Positions 20,086 to 28,905 are shown, counted from the stretch's first letter. The stretch is 64,000 nt of DNA from Methylobacterium amylolyticum (GCF_030700245.1 NZ_JAUYZI010000001.1:62001-126000); one strand, 5' to 3'. Notes: generated by a model not told the origin, from the letters alone. Made by a program: numbers and translations.

Positions 20086-22242
20086 GTGTGCCTGGACGAG
20101 ACCATCTCCCCGCCGCAGAACGCCGCCGCCGGACCGGACCCGCGCGCGCCCGCCCCAGCGATGCCGCCCGAGGCGCCGCTGGCCATGCCGGTGCAGGACC
20201 TCGCGGCCTGGGACGGCGCCGGGGCCCGCAGGCCGGCGCTGGCGAGCCGCAGCCCTTGGGGCGCCCGGGCCTTCGTCTTCGGCGGCGCGCTCGCGCTCAG
20301 CGTCTACGGCGCGTGGCAGATGGTCGAGACCGTGTCGGTCTCCGGCAGCCCGACCGCGCTCCAGCTCGCCCTCGTCGCGCTGTTCGTCCTGACCTTCTCG
20401 TGGATCGCCCTGGCCTTCACCAGCGCCCTGCTCGGCTTCGCGACGCTGGTGCGGCGCCCGCCCGCGCGCCCCGCCCCGGCGGCGCTCGCGACCCGCACCG
20501 CCGTGCTGATGCCGGTCTACAACGAGGCGACCGCGCGGGTGTTCGCCGGGGTCGAGGCGATGCGCGAGGCGGTCGAGGCCACCGGCCTCGGGGCGCATTT
20601 CGACTGGTTCATCCTGTCCGACTCGACCCAGGCCGACGCCTGGATCGCCGAGGAGCGCGCCTTCCTCGACCTGCGCGGCCGGCTCGGGCCGGAAGCGCGC
20701 GTCTACTACCGCCACCGCCCGAAGAACCACCACCGCAAGGCCGGCAACATCGGCGACTTCGTGACCCGCTGGGGCGGCGCCTACGACCACATGCTGGTGC
20801 TCGATGCCGACAGCCTGATGAGCGGCGGCACGATGGTGGCGCTCGCCGCCGCCATGGAGGCGGATCCGGACGCCGGCATCGTCCAGAGCCTGCCGCTGAT
20901 CATCAACCGCAACACCCTGTTCGCACGCCTCCAGCAATTCGCCGCCCGGGTCTACGGGCCGGTGATCGCCGCCGGCCTGTCGGCGTGGTCGGGCCGCGAC
21001 GGCAATTACTGGGGCCACAACGCGATCATCCGCACCCGCGCCTTCGCTGCCGCCTGCGGCCTGCCCGACCTGCCGGGCCGACCGCCGTTCGGCGGCCACA
21101 TCCTGTCCCACGACTTCGTCGAGGCGGCGCTGATCCGGCGGGCCGGCTGGGCGGTGTACATGCTGCCGCGCCTGCCGGGCTCCTACGAGGAGAGCCCGCC
21201 CTCGCTGATCGACGTGGCGGTGCGCGACCGCCGCTGGGCGCAGGGCAACCTCCAGCACGCGCGGGTGATCGGCGCGGCCGGCCTGCACCCGGCGACCCGG
21301 CAGCACTTCGCCACCGGCATCATGGGCTACGTCGCCTCGCCCTTGTGGCTGCTGCAACTCGTGGTCGGCATCCTGCTCGTCCTCCAGACGGTCACCACCC
21401 GGCCCGACTATTTCGGGGGCGCCGGCTTCTCGCCGGTCTTCCCGCGCTTCGACCCCGTGCGCGCCCTCCAGCTCTTCGGCCTGACCATGGCCGTGCTGCT
21501 CGCCCCCAAGCTCCTGGGGCTGATCCTCGCGCTGCTCGACGGCCCGGTGCGGCGGGCCTGCGGGGGTGCGGGCCGGCTCACCCTCTCCTGCCTCGTCGAG
21601 ATCCTGCTCTCGGCGCTGGTGGCGCCGGTGGCGATGGTGATCCAGTCGGGCTCGGTCGCCGGCATCCTGCTCGGCCGCGACACCGGCTGGAACCCGCAGC
21701 GGCGCGACGACGGCTCGATCCCGCTGCGCGCCATCGTCGCCCGCCACCGCTGGCACACGGCGCTCGGCCTCGTCGCGGGTGTGGCCGCCTTCGCCATCTC
21801 GACCTCGCTGTTCCTCTGGATGAGCCCGACGATCCTCGGCCTCGTGCTCGCCATCCCGATCTCGTGGGCGAGCGGCCAGCTCGCCTTCGGCCTCGCCCTC
21901 AAGCGGCGCGGCCTGCTCGCCACGCCGGAGGAGGCCGCCGCCCCGGAGATCGCGGTGCGGGCCGCCGCGCTCACCGCCCGCAACGCCGCGCGCGGCCTCG
22001 ACGAGGGGGACGCCCTGGCCGCGCTCAACGGCGATCCAGCCCTGGCCGAGGCCCACGCCCGGATGCTGCCCGAGCGGCCGGCGCGGCCGCGCGGCGCCGT
22101 CGATCCGGACCACACGCTCGCCGCCGCCAAGATCTGCGAGGCCGAGACGGTCGCCGAGGCGCGGGCGTGGCTCTCGGCCAAGGAGCGCATGGCGCTGCTC
22201 CACGACCGCGCGCTCCTCGACCGGCTGGTCCGCCTCGGCTGA
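20086..22242 (+). CDS. mdoH: Glucans biosynthesis glucosyltransferase MdoH/OpgH
   Basis: 718 residues from a GTG at 20086, with AGGAAG ten bases upstream; ATG 20161 is the fallback. It is a membrane GT2 glycosyltransferase: TAVLMPVYNEA, the metal-binding LDADSLMSGGTMV, the acceptor motif SHDFVEA and the product-binding RDRRWAQGNLQH. N-terminal and C-terminal transmembrane helices flank the catalytic domain. It polymerises and exports the beta-glucan backbone with MdoG. Confidence 0.94.
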   Translation: MCLDETISPPQNAAAGPDPRAPAPAMPPEAPLAMPVQDLAAWDGAGARRPALASRSPWGARAFVFGGALALSVYGAWQMVETVSVSGSPTALQLALVALFVLTFSWIALAFTSALLGFATLVRRPPARPAPAALATRTAVLMPVYNEATARVFAGVEAMREAVEATGLGAHFDWFILSDSTQADAWIAEERAFLDLRGRLGPEARVYYRHRPKNHHRKAGNIGDFVTRWGGAYDHMLVLDADSLMSGGTMVALAAAMEADPDAGIVQSLPLIINRNTLFARLQQFAARVYGPVIAAGLSAWSGRDGNYWGHNAIIRTRAFAAACGLPDLPGRPPFGGHILSHDFVEAALIRRAGWAVYMLPRLPGSYEESPPSLIDVAVRDRRWAQGNLQHARVIGAAGLHPATRQHFATGIMGYVASPLWLLQLVVGILLVLQTVTTRPDYFGGAGFSPVFPRFDPVRALQLFGLTMAVLLAPKLLGLILALLDGPVRRACGGAGRLTLSCLVEILLSALVAPVAMVIQSGSVAGILLGRDTGWNPQRRDDGSIPLRAIVARHRWHTALGLVAGVAAFAISTSLFLWMSPTILGLVLAIPISWASGQLAFGLALKRRGLLATPEEAAAPEIAVRAAALTARNAARGLDEGDALAALNGDPALAEAHARMLPERPARPRGAVDPDHTLAAAKICEAETVAEARAWLSAKERMALLHDRALLDRLVRLG

Positions 22243-22322
22243 GCGCGGGTCCCGGGGCCGGCCTGGGGCAGGAAGCGTTAACCAACCCGCGCCTACCGTC
22301 CGCCCCGTCCTTCACGGAGCCG

Positions 22323-22484
22323 ATGATGACGCTGCTGCTCGCGCTGGTCCTCCTGCCCCTCGTCGTCGCCATCGTGCTGGCCCGCGGCGAGCCGGTCCGC
22401 ACCATCAGTTGCCTCGGCGCGATGGGCGTGGGCTGCGTGATCGCTTGCTACAGCCTCGTCGGGCTGCTGCGGCCGCGGGCCTGA
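22323..22484 (+). CDS. Small two-helix membrane protein, hypothetical
   Basis: 53 residues with two hydrophobic helices (MTLLLALVLLPLVVAIVLA and CLGAMGVGCVIACYSLVGLL) separated by a short polar loop. The codon composition is coding-like, with GC-rich third positions. It lies 80 bp after mdoH. The function is unknown. Confidence 0.5.
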   Translation: MMTLLLALVLLPLVVAIVLARGEPVRTISCLGAMGVGCVIACYSLVGLLRPRA

Positions 22485-22490
22485 GGCCCC

Positions 22491-22877
22491 CTACCAGCCG
22501 CAATTGGGGAGCGGGGCCTGGGCCTTGGCCAGGGCGTCCTTCTCGATCTTCACCAGCGCCCCCCAGGCGTATTTCTGGGCGTAGGGGGTGACGTTGGTGA
22601 ACAGGCAGCCGAGTTGGAAATGGGTGGCGCCCATGTCCCCGGAAAAGCTCATGCAGTCGAGGAAGGTCCAGGTCTTCGGCACGGGGATGAGCGAGCGCCA
22701 GCGCGGGGGCGCCGCCTGGGCGCAGACCTTGACCGGCCCGGCACTGTCGTCCGCGTTCAGGGCGCTGGCGGGCAGCCCGGCATTCTGCGCGCGGGCCGGG
22801 ACGGCGACGCAGGCGAGCCAGCCGGCCAACAGGGCGCTCGCGAGCTTCGCGACATCGGACTTCGCGGCGTCTGGCAT
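22491..22877 (-). CDS. Secreted invasion-associated-locus-B-like or hypothetical protein
   Basis: 128 residues from ATG 22877. There is a signal peptide (LASALLAGWLACVAVPARAQ) and a mature domain with cysteines in KVCAQ, LDCMSF, LGCLF and PNCGW. WTFLDCMSFSGDMGATHFQLGCLF looks like a conserved core. I cannot assign a family with certainty. It is convergent with the small membrane gene before it. Confidence 0.5.
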   Translation of the reverse strand: MPDAAKSDVAKLASALLAGWLACVAVPARAQNAGLPASALNADDSAGPVKVCAQAAPPRWRSLIPVPKTWTFLDCMSFSGDMGATHFQLGCLFTNVTPYAQKYAWGALVKIEKDALAKAQAPLPNCGW

Positions 22878-23048
22878 GGCGGGGGCGCTGGCGCGTCGAT
22901 CGGCCCGGCCGGCGACCGGGTCGGACGGCGCTAGCACGCCGCCATCCTCACAGCCAAGCCGGGCGGCGAACCGAGCGCGGGTACGCCCCGGTCGGGGAGG
23001 TCAGAGCCGGTAAGATTTCCTCAACCGCGCCGGGGCGAGGATGCGCGC

Positions 23049-23234
23049 ATGCCCAGCCTGTCGGCCCCGCGCCTGCTCACCTTCGTCGTCTCCGCGGCGC
23101 TGATCGGCCTCGCGGTCGCCAGCCTCTACACCAAGATCCCGATGATCGGCCGCACCGTGGTGGCGCACCGCCAGTGGTTCTTCATCGGCGCCTACGTCCT
23201 GCTCGCGCTCGGGGTGACGACGCGCAGCCTGTGA
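23049..23234 (+). CDS. Small membrane protein, hypothetical
   Basis: 61 residues with two hydrophobic segments (LLTFVVSAALIGLAVASLY and WFFIGAYVLLALGVT). The position and codon bias support a real gene; the family is not recognised. Confidence 0.5.
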   Translation: MPSLSAPRLLTFVVSAALIGLAVASLYTKIPMIGRTVVAHRQWFFIGAYVLLALGVTTRSL

Positions 23235-23279
23235 ACGCGGGGCCGTGACGCCGCCGTCCGCCCGTGGCAAGGACGGCGG

Positions 23280-23474
23280 ATGCTGATGCTCGCGCTGCTG
23301 ATCGCCCTCGTGGTCACGATCATCCTGATGTTCGTCCGGCGGCAGTGGATCGGCCGCCTGACCTCGCTGGCGACCCTGCTCGCCGGGCTGCTCACCGCCC
23401 TCTGGCTCAACCAGGCCGGCCTGCTGCCGGGGCCGCAGGGCGCGCCGCCGCCGGCCGCGACGCCGGACCGGTAG
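23280..23474 (+). CDS. Small membrane protein, hypothetical
   Basis: 64 residues: two hydrophobic helices (LMLALLIALVVTIILMFV and LTSLATLLAGLLTALWL) with a basic loop, then a Pro/Ala tail. It lies 45 bp after another small membrane gene on the same strand, so the two may be cotranscribed. The function is unknown. Confidence 0.5.
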   Translation: MLMLALLIALVVTIILMFVRRQWIGRLTSLATLLAGLLTALWLNQAGLLPGPQGAPPPAATPDR

Positions 23475-23488
23475 CCGGACCCCGCCGC

Positions 23489-24124
23489 TCACCGCCAGCG
23501 CGCGAGCACCGCGTCGGCGGTCTGGGTCTCGACTTGGCAGCCGTAGCGCATGCGGTACATCACCATCAGCGCGTCGTGCGCCTCGTCGCAGGAACTGCAC
23601 AGCCCGTCGGTGACGAGCACGATGCGGTAGCCGAGATCGACGCCGCCGAGGACCGCGGCGAGGACGCACACGTCGGTCTCGGCCCCCGTCACCACCAGCG
23701 TGTCGATGCCCCGCGCCTGCAAGCGCGCGTCGAGGTCGGTCCCGATCCAGGGGGAGTACACGCGCTTGTCCACCACCTGCGCGGGCGGGACGTAGCGGGC
23801 GAGGCTCGGCACGAGGTCGACCATGCCCGGAGCGAGGTTGTCGCCGGTCATCGAGGCCCAGCGCTCGAAGTACCGGCCCCAGGCACCCCGCCCCTCGCCC
23901 GGATGATCGGGCGGCACGAAGCGGGTGAAGATCGTCCGGTCAGGGTGCGCGGCGACGAGGCGCTCCACGCGCGGCAGCACCCGCGGCATCCACGGCGTGC
24001 GCCAGTCGGTCGCCTCGGCGAACATGCGCTGCATGTCCACGCACAGGTGGACGCAGGTGTGGGACAGGGGATGCTCGGTGGAGGCGCATGCGGGATCGGT
24101 GTCGACGGACGCGGGATCGGCCAT
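23489..24124 (-). CDS. Isochorismatase-family cysteine hydrolase
   Basis: 211 residues from ATG 24124. The family pattern is clear: the catalytic Asp in HLCVDMQRMF, Lys in VVDKRVYSPW, and the nucleophile Cys in VVTGAETDVCVLAAVLGGVDLG. Members hydrolyse small amides or isochorismate, for example nicotinamidase. The substrate cannot be deduced here. It is the last chromosomal gene before the tRNA-Pro remnant. Confidence 0.85.
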   Translation of the reverse strand: MADPASVDTDPACASTEHPLSHTCVHLCVDMQRMFAEATDWRTPWMPRVLPRVERLVAAHPDRTIFTRFVPPDHPGEGRGAWGRYFERWASMTGDNLAPGMVDLVPSLARYVPPAQVVDKRVYSPWIGTDLDARLQARGIDTLVVTGAETDVCVLAAVLGGVDLGYRIVLVTDGLCSSCDEAHDALMVMYRMRYGCQVETQTADAVLARWR

Positions 24125-24309
24125 GCCCGCGTAATCACGGGCATCCGGCTGGGTTCCGGGTGCGACATGCGCCCTCACCGGAGCGCGACGCTGATCCCGA
24201 GCGCCCCGCGCTGCGGATTGCCCGAGCAAGTGCACGATCGCGACGTATATGAGATGAATTGGTCGCTGTCGGGAGGCCGGCGTGCCGGCAAAACGGGTCC
24301 GACCAGTGA

Positions 24310-24356
24310 TGGTCGGAGTGGCAGGATTTGAACCTGCGACCCCCACGTCCCGAACG
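24310..24356 (-). other. 3' half of tRNA-Pro(CGG): attachment-site end of an integrated island
   Basis: On the minus strand this 47-bp piece ends in CCA. It contains an acceptor 3' strand (CACTCCG plus discriminator A), a full T-arm (GCAGG-TTCAAAT-CCTGC), and an anticodon loop TTCGGGA with anticodon CGG. Similarity stops inside the 5' anticodon stem at about 24356; no D-arm or 5' acceptor strand follows. Such a 3' half is what tyrosine recombinases leave at one end when an element integrates into a tRNA gene. An intact copy was not seen elsewhere in the window. Confidence 0.8.
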
Positions 24357-24461
24357 GGGGCGTGTGCCGACGGCGGTGTCTCTACGACGCCGCCGTTGGC
24401 AGCGCAAGGGGGTTTCTCTCGTCATCTCTCGTCACCCCAAATCACCTCCCCTAACGGCAAC

Positions 24462-24483
24462 ATGTTTGGTCGATGTTTGGTCG
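24462..24483. repeat. 11-bp tandem repeat near the island end
   Basis: Two exact head-to-tail copies of ATGTTTGGTCG, about 105 bp inside the tRNA remnant and in a non-coding stretch. Short direct repeats this close to an att core are often arm-type binding sites for an integrase or excisionase; that is inference. Confidence 0.6.
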
Positions 24484-24544
24484 GTTCGGCCTTTGTCCCA
24501 CCGACCCCGTGGCCCGTTCCAGGCCACGCTCCCGGCGCGGGGCG

Positions 24545-25309
24545 TCAGCCCTTGCCGCGCTCTTGGTAGGTCTCGACGAGGAAGGTGGCGACGGCCCCGG
24601 CCGCGTTGACCGCGAGGCTGGCGTGCCGCGGCGAAGGACGGACGCGGGGCCGCTCGCCCGTTGGCGGGTCGTCGGCGTGCGCGTCGGAGAACCGGTTCCG
24701 CAGGGTCCCGAGCCCGTTCACCAGGTTCATGGCCCCGCCGAGGATAGCCTTGATCGGCACGTCTCGGTGCTGGTCCGGGGCCAGCCTCAGCCCGGTGGCG
24801 ACGGCGCCGTAGAGCTTGGGCAGGTCGTCCTTCGGAGCGTAGGCGATGCCGAGCCCGTCGAGGATGTGCTTGCACACGGCCTCCAGCAAGGTCCGCGCGA
24901 CCGTGATAGCCCCCTCGGGGTCTGAGGTTCGGCGCGCGAGGGCCTTGGTCCAGACGGCGTGGACGCCCTCGGCGTCGAACGAAGCGAGCGTGTCCCCGAC
25001 CACCGCGTCGCCGGGGGCGCGGTTGCGGCCTTCGAGGTGGTCCACCAGCGGAGTGAACGCCTCGCGGATGAAGGCCCGCCGTTCCTGGTACCGGCCGAAC
25101 TTGTCCTTGATGAAGGGCCAGAACGCGTCGAGCGTGCGGGAGGTCCTGACGAACGCCGGCAGGAGCGCCTTGACCTCGTCGTCCTGAAGGAGCTCGCGTC
25201 GGAGGATCTCGTAGGCGTGCCCGTCACCAGAGGGGCCCGTCGCTCGCTCGATGAGGATGCCCTCCATCATCGCGATCTGCTCGATACGGGTTTCTGGAAT
25301 GTCGTCCAC
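24545..25309 (-). CDS. Abortive infection family protein (Abi-C domain)
   Basis: 254 residues. The C-terminal Abi-C-like domain shows AITVARTLLEAVCKHILDGLG, then NLVNGLGTLRNRFSDAHAD and ASLAVNAAGAVATFLVET. The N-terminal half is helical and charged with no recognised domain. Abi-C proteins are linked to phage abortive infection and are frequent in mobile islands. It is the first gene inside the att site. It stands alone, with no antitoxin-like partner beside it. Confidence 0.75.
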   Translation of the reverse strand: MDDIPETRIEQIAMMEGILIERATGPSGDGHAYEILRRELLQDDEVKALLPAFVRTSRTLDAFWPFIKDKFGRYQERRAFIREAFTPLVDHLEGRNRAPGDAVVGDTLASFDAEGVHAVWTKALARRTSDPEGAITVARTLLEAVCKHILDGLGIAYAPKDDLPKLYGAVATGLRLAPDQHRDVPIKAILGGAMNLVNGLGTLRNRFSDAHADDPPTGERPRVRPSPRHASLAVNAAGAVATFLVETYQERGKG

Positions 25310-25413
25310 GCGTCCTGCCCTCCCACGATGCCTAGGAGTAGCGCGGTTTCGTTCGCCCTTCCTTGACCACGCGGCTTAGGGGGCCGGTAGGGCCTGCCTC
25401 CTACGGTCCCGCC

Positions 25414-25947
25414 ATGCCGCGCACGATCCGCATCCACACCGGCTGGCCCGAGCCCAGCTACGCCACGCTCACCGCGACGCCTGTCCGCCATCCGGCCGAG
25501 CACGACGTCATGTTGGCGGCGATGGCGGCCAAGCCAAACGGGGCCTTCGCCTCGGAGGTCGCGCACGAGATCACGCTGGATCAGGCCCGTCGGCGGGACT
25601 TCCCGCACCACCGCTCAACGGGTCTTCGCGTCAGCGCGTACGAGATACGGGACGCCGACGAGCATCTGCTGGGCCTGTGCGTCCGGCCGGGGCAGATGGG
25701 GGGGCGGACGGGCTGGGTACGGGAGGGGGAGTGGCTCGCTATCGCCCCCGACGGACGTCTACCTCGCCATCGCGAGATCTGGATCTCGACCCTCCAGTCG
25801 GCCGCGGAGCTCCTGGCCCAGCGCCCGCGCCGGGCGATGCGTGCGAGGGCGAAACGGCTGCTGGAGGATGAGCGCGCCGCTCAAGTGGCTGCGGGACGCC
25901 TGGCCGAAGACGCCGACGCGTTCGCCGACCTGCCCGCGACACCTTGA
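25414..25947 (+). CDS. Hypothetical island protein
   Basis: 177 residues from ATG 25414; the frame is open further upstream. It is soluble, with an N-terminal segment TIRIHTGWPEPSYATLTATP and a basic, helical C-terminus rich in Arg and Ala. I do not recognise the family. It lies 9 bp before the next small gene, suggesting one transcript divergent from the Abi-C gene. Confidence 0.55.
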   Translation: MPRTIRIHTGWPEPSYATLTATPVRHPAEHDVMLAAMAAKPNGAFASEVAHEITLDQARRRDFPHHRSTGLRVSAYEIRDADEHLLGLCVRPGQMGGRTGWVREGEWLAIAPDGRLPRHREIWISTLQSAAELLAQRPRRAMRARAKRLLEDERAAQVAAGRLAEDADAFADLPATP

Positions 25948-25956
25948 GGCCCGCCC

Positions 25957-26271
25957 ATGTATCCCAAGAAGAAGTACGGCATCGCGCCGGCCCTGAGCAC
26001 ACTCGACACGCTTTGCTCGGCGGCCCTCCGCCAGCCCGACGTCCCCGCGGACCGGCGGGCGCGCGTGGCGGAGATCCAGGCCTGGACGTCGACCGTCGCC
26101 CCCGACGCGAGCCTCGGTTCCCCCGGCGTCGAGACGCCCGAGGGCGCGGCCATCCTGCGCGAGGTCGCGGAACGCCAGGCCTACGTCGAGGAGGACCCCC
26201 GCGCGCGATGGTTCGCCTGGGGGATGGGCGGGGAGCCCCCCAAGGCCCCGGATTTCGGACGCGGCCAGTGA
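25957..26271 (+). CDS. Hypothetical island protein
   Basis: 104 residues, soluble, with no signal peptide and no recognisable motif. It begins MYPKKKYGIAPALSTLDTL and has an acidic, tryptophan-containing C-terminus. GAGG lies upstream of the ATG. It appears to be cotranscribed with the preceding gene. Confidence 0.5.
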   Translation: MYPKKKYGIAPALSTLDTLCSAALRQPDVPADRRARVAEIQAWTSTVAPDASLGSPGVETPEGAAILREVAERQAYVEEDPRARWFAWGMGGEPPKAPDFGRGQ

Positions 26272-26338
26272 AAATCGCTCTCTACTAAGGGGGCGCCCCG
26301 TTACCTCAGCACTCGCCCCCGGGATGCGTCCGGAAAGC

Positions 26339-26803
26339 TCAGGCCGCCGCGTCCGATTTCGAGGTCTGCGGGGTGCCCAGCAGCCGCCCGGCGAGCATCA
26401 GGGCGGCGCTTTCCGCGCTCGCCCCCTTCTCCATCAGGACGACCTTCGCCTCGCCGAAGACGGGCAGAAGCGGGACGCGCAGCCCGCCGATGGCGCCAGC
26501 GAGCGCGACGGTGTCTTTCACTCCCATCCGAGCGAGATGGGCAGCCAGTGCCGCCACGATGACGGCGTCGATGGATGGCGTCTCCAGCAGGCCTGCTTCC
26601 CTCCGCTTGAGGCGCTCGATGCGCTTGCGCTCGGCGTCGTCGCGCCTGCGCTCGGCGGCCGCGGACGAGCCTGCCCGTCGGACACCCGCAGGCCTGGGAA
26701 CCGGCAGCGGCCCGGGCCCGGGCGTGTCGAGGTCCTGATCGGCCCGCGCCTCGGCCAGCACCCCTTCCAGGAACTCGTCGCCGGCATCGTCGTCGTAGAG
26801 CAT
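26339..26803 (-). CDS. Hypothetical island protein, acidic N-terminus with helical region
   Basis: 154 residues with GGAGG before the ATG. An acidic N-terminus (MLYDDDAGDEFLEGVLAEA) leads into a proline-rich linker, a basic helix (RRDDAERKRIERLKRREAG), and a small alpha-rich C-terminal domain. The layout could suit a DNA- or protein-binding adaptor, but no family is recognised. Confidence 0.5.
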   Translation of the reverse strand: MLYDDDAGDEFLEGVLAEARADQDLDTPGPGPLPVPRPAGVRRAGSSAAAERRRDDAERKRIERLKRREAGLLETPSIDAVIVAALAAHLARMGVKDTVALAGAIGGLRVPLLPVFGEAKVVLMEKGASAESAALMLAGRLLGTPQTSKSDAAA

Positions 26804-26970
26804 GGAGGCCTCCGGGTCTGGAGGGGATCATGCTGCGTCGGCCGGCAAGCCACCAGGCGCCCCGGCCAGGGCTTCCTTTACCCTGCCAACAGGAAGGCGA
26901 CGGCGGACTCTTGGCACCGATTCGGGGAGCTGCGATCTCTGGTTCACACGCACCGAGGGAGGCCGCCCTG

Positions 26971-27270
26971 ATGTACCATACGAACGCCCACCAGGTTGGC
27001 CAGTCGTTCGAGACCGCGGCCTACTCCATCGCCGGCGCCCTTGGGTCTGCCCTCGTCGCCGGGCGCCTCGCCCGCCAGGCCGCCCGTGCCGAGCAGGACG
27101 CCGAGCTCGCGGACGCGTACCGCGCCGTCGCCGCCCGTGTCCGGTCCGCCCGCCTTGCCGCCGGACATGTCCGACGGGCGACCGCCGCACGCGCCGAGAC
27201 CGCCAGGGCGGCGGAGGAGGACGAACTCCGGCGCCTCATCATGGCCCGCGCGCGTGTCACCGCGGCATGA
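26971..27270 (+). CDS. Hypothetical helical protein
   Basis: 99 residues, almost entirely helical and alanine-rich, with a glycine-containing segment near the start (AAYSIAGALGSALVAGRLARQAA) followed by Arg/Glu-rich coiled-coil-like helices. GAGGGAGG lies just upstream of ATG 26971. The function is unknown. Confidence 0.5.
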   Translation: MYHTNAHQVGQSFETAAYSIAGALGSALVAGRLARQAARAEQDAELADAYRAVAARVRSARLAAGHVRRATAARAETARAAEEDELRRLIMARARVTAA

Positions 27271-27360
27271 GTTGATGCCACGACGTGCTCACGGGGGGTC
27301 AGGGTGTGTGCGCGCAGAAAGAGTCAACCGGGTATAAGCAAGTCACGCGAATGTGATCGA

Positions 27361-27405
27361 AACGAAAGAGGCCCGCCCGGGTGTACCGGGCGGGCCTCTT
27401 TCGTT
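27361..27405. terminator. Strong bidirectional terminator hairpin
   Basis: A perfect 20-bp inverted repeat with a 5-base loop (GTGTA); arms at 27361-27380 and 27386-27405, with A-rich and T-rich outer ends on both sides. It lies between two convergent genes, so it can terminate both. Confidence 0.85.
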
Positions 27406-27417
27406 CGGGATGGCGCG

Positions 27418-27999
27418 TCAGGCGAAGGCGGGTGCCGGCCGGGAGCGGGCCTCCTTCAGCAGCCCAGCCCATGGGTCGACGCGCAGGACCGGCTCGGCCA
27501 CGGGCTGACGGCAGAGCCGGTTGATCTCGGCTCTGCGCCATGTGGCCATGTCCTCCGGCTCGGGCAGGCTCGCGATGCGGCGCTCGCGAAGGAGGTGTTC
27601 GCCGATCCGCCGGGCCGGGTGCGCGGCCAGGCGCGCCTGCTGCTCGGGCGACAGCGCCCCGAGATACGCCAGCGCCGGTTCGTCCAGCGTCCCCTCGACG
27701 CCGCGGCGCTGCCCGGCGAGGAAACGGAGCGCGGCCTGCCCCCACTCCACGGACGCGTCCGCCGACGGCGCGGCGGGGGCGGACGCGGCCGGGGCGGCGA
27801 GGTTCTGCGCAGCCTCGTCGGCGGCGGCTTGGAGCTCGGCGACTGCTTCGGCCTGCGCGGCGGCCGCCTGCCCGGGCGCGCCGCCGGACATCGAGCGGGC
27901 GACCCATCTGACGCCGTCCCAAACCAGGCGGGGGGCGGTCGCCATGGCCGCAAGGGCGGCCTTCATGATGGCGGCGACGAAACGGACGACGGAACGCAT
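27418..27999 (-). CDS. Hypothetical protein with hydrophobic N-terminus
   Basis: 193 residues from GTG/ATG region at 27999, placed by an AGGAGG nine bases upstream; the frame is open further. A hydrophobic amphipathic start (VVRFVAAIMKAALAAMATA) is followed by an Ala/Gln-rich helix and a charged C-terminal domain (GTLDEPALAYLGALSPEQQARL). It may be a membrane-associated phage-like protein. No family is recognised. Confidence 0.5.
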   Translation of the reverse strand: MRSVVRFVAAIMKAALAAMATAPRLVWDGVRWVARSMSGGAPGQAAAAQAEAVAELQAAADEAAQNLAAPAASAPAAPSADASVEWGQAALRFLAGQRRGVEGTLDEPALAYLGALSPEQQARLAAHPARRIGEHLLRERRIASLPEPEDMATWRRAEINRLCRQPVAEPVLRVDPWAGLLKEARSRPAPAFA

Positions 28000-28160
28000 G
28001 GGGGACCTCCTGAGGGGTAACCCCAGTAGCCTGCGCGCGAACCACGAAAGCCACATCCCGCCCGCGGGGGCCTTGCAGCTTTCGACGCCACCCGTAGCAT
28101 CCCCTTATGCGAGGTCGGCCCTGCCGTCCCGCGCCACGCCGTACGGGAGACCTCGGCACC

Positions 28161-28577
28161 ATGACGACCGATTCCTCGATTCGCCTTTCGCGCCCCGCCC
28201 ACAGCCTCGATCAGGCTGACCGCGAGCGCCTCGCCGACAGCCTCGCCGCCGCCGGCGCCACGCCGGTCGTCTACGCCCGCATCGCGGCCCCTTACGAGGA
28301 GTACCCGCGTCCCGACCTGGATCTCGTCATCCAGGCCGACTGGCGCCGCACCAAGTCGATCCATCGGGCGTGGATCGACTGGGCCTTGGAGAACGACCTC
28401 GACCTGGACGGGGAGATCTACGTCGAGCTCCGCTACACGCACGCCTTGCCGGCCGGCCGCGTCCGCCGCCAGAGGGAGAGCGTGACGGCCATCCGGGTCG
28501 ACCTCGCGCAGGTCCTGCTGGAGCGCGACCTCGCGGCCCTCGACGCCGACGACCGCGCCCTCGGCCTGACCATCTGA
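28161..28577 (+). CDS. Hypothetical island protein
   Basis: 138 residues, soluble, acidic, with no signal peptide. A central segment (KSIHRAWIDWALENDLDLDG) and a tail rich in Asp and Leu are the main features. It is the first gene of a tight group of three on the plus strand. The function is unknown. Confidence 0.5.
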   Translation: MTTDSSIRLSRPAHSLDQADRERLADSLAAAGATPVVYARIAAPYEEYPRPDLDLVIQADWRRTKSIHRAWIDWALENDLDLDGEIYVELRYTHALPAGRVRRQRESVTAIRVDLAQVLLERDLAALDADDRALGLTI

Positions 28578-28590
28578 CGGGGGCACGGAC

Positions 28591-28905
28591 ATGAACGACA
28601 ACAACCCCATCATCCACGACCTCGCAGCCCGCCGCGCGTCCCTGGGCGCCCTGCCGGCCATCCAGGTCCTGCGGTCCGCCCGAACCGAGGCCGATGCCAG
28701 GCGCGCCGCGGCCTCCATCGCCGCTGCCTGCACCCGGCCGCGGCCGGCGTGGTACCGCGAGGACCGCCCCGGGGACTGCTACCTGGGAACGCTCGGCAGC
28801 GGCGAGGTCCTGGCATGGGCCTGCGGCACGCCCGACGAGCCCTTGGAGCTGATCGCCTGGATCACGGAGTGGTCGGGCTCGTGCGTCTGGAGGGCCGAGG
28901 CGTGA
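28591..28905 (+). CDS. Hypothetical island protein
   Basis: 104 residues. The C-terminal half (CYLGTLGSGEVLAWACG ... ITEWSGSCVW) is tryptophan- and cysteine-containing and probably forms a small beta fold. The stop overlaps the next gene's GTG start, so the two are coupled. No family is recognised. Confidence 0.5.
   Translation: MNDNNPIIHDLAARRASLGALPAIQVLRSARTEADARRAAASIAAACTRPRPAWYREDRPGDCYLGTLGSGEVLAWACGTPDEPLELIAWITEWSGSCVWRAEA

Noticed and set aside
24282..24569. Short plus-strand protein reading VAGFEPATPTS across the tRNA remnant
   Set aside because: This peptide is the well-known artefact of translating the antisense strand of a tRNA.
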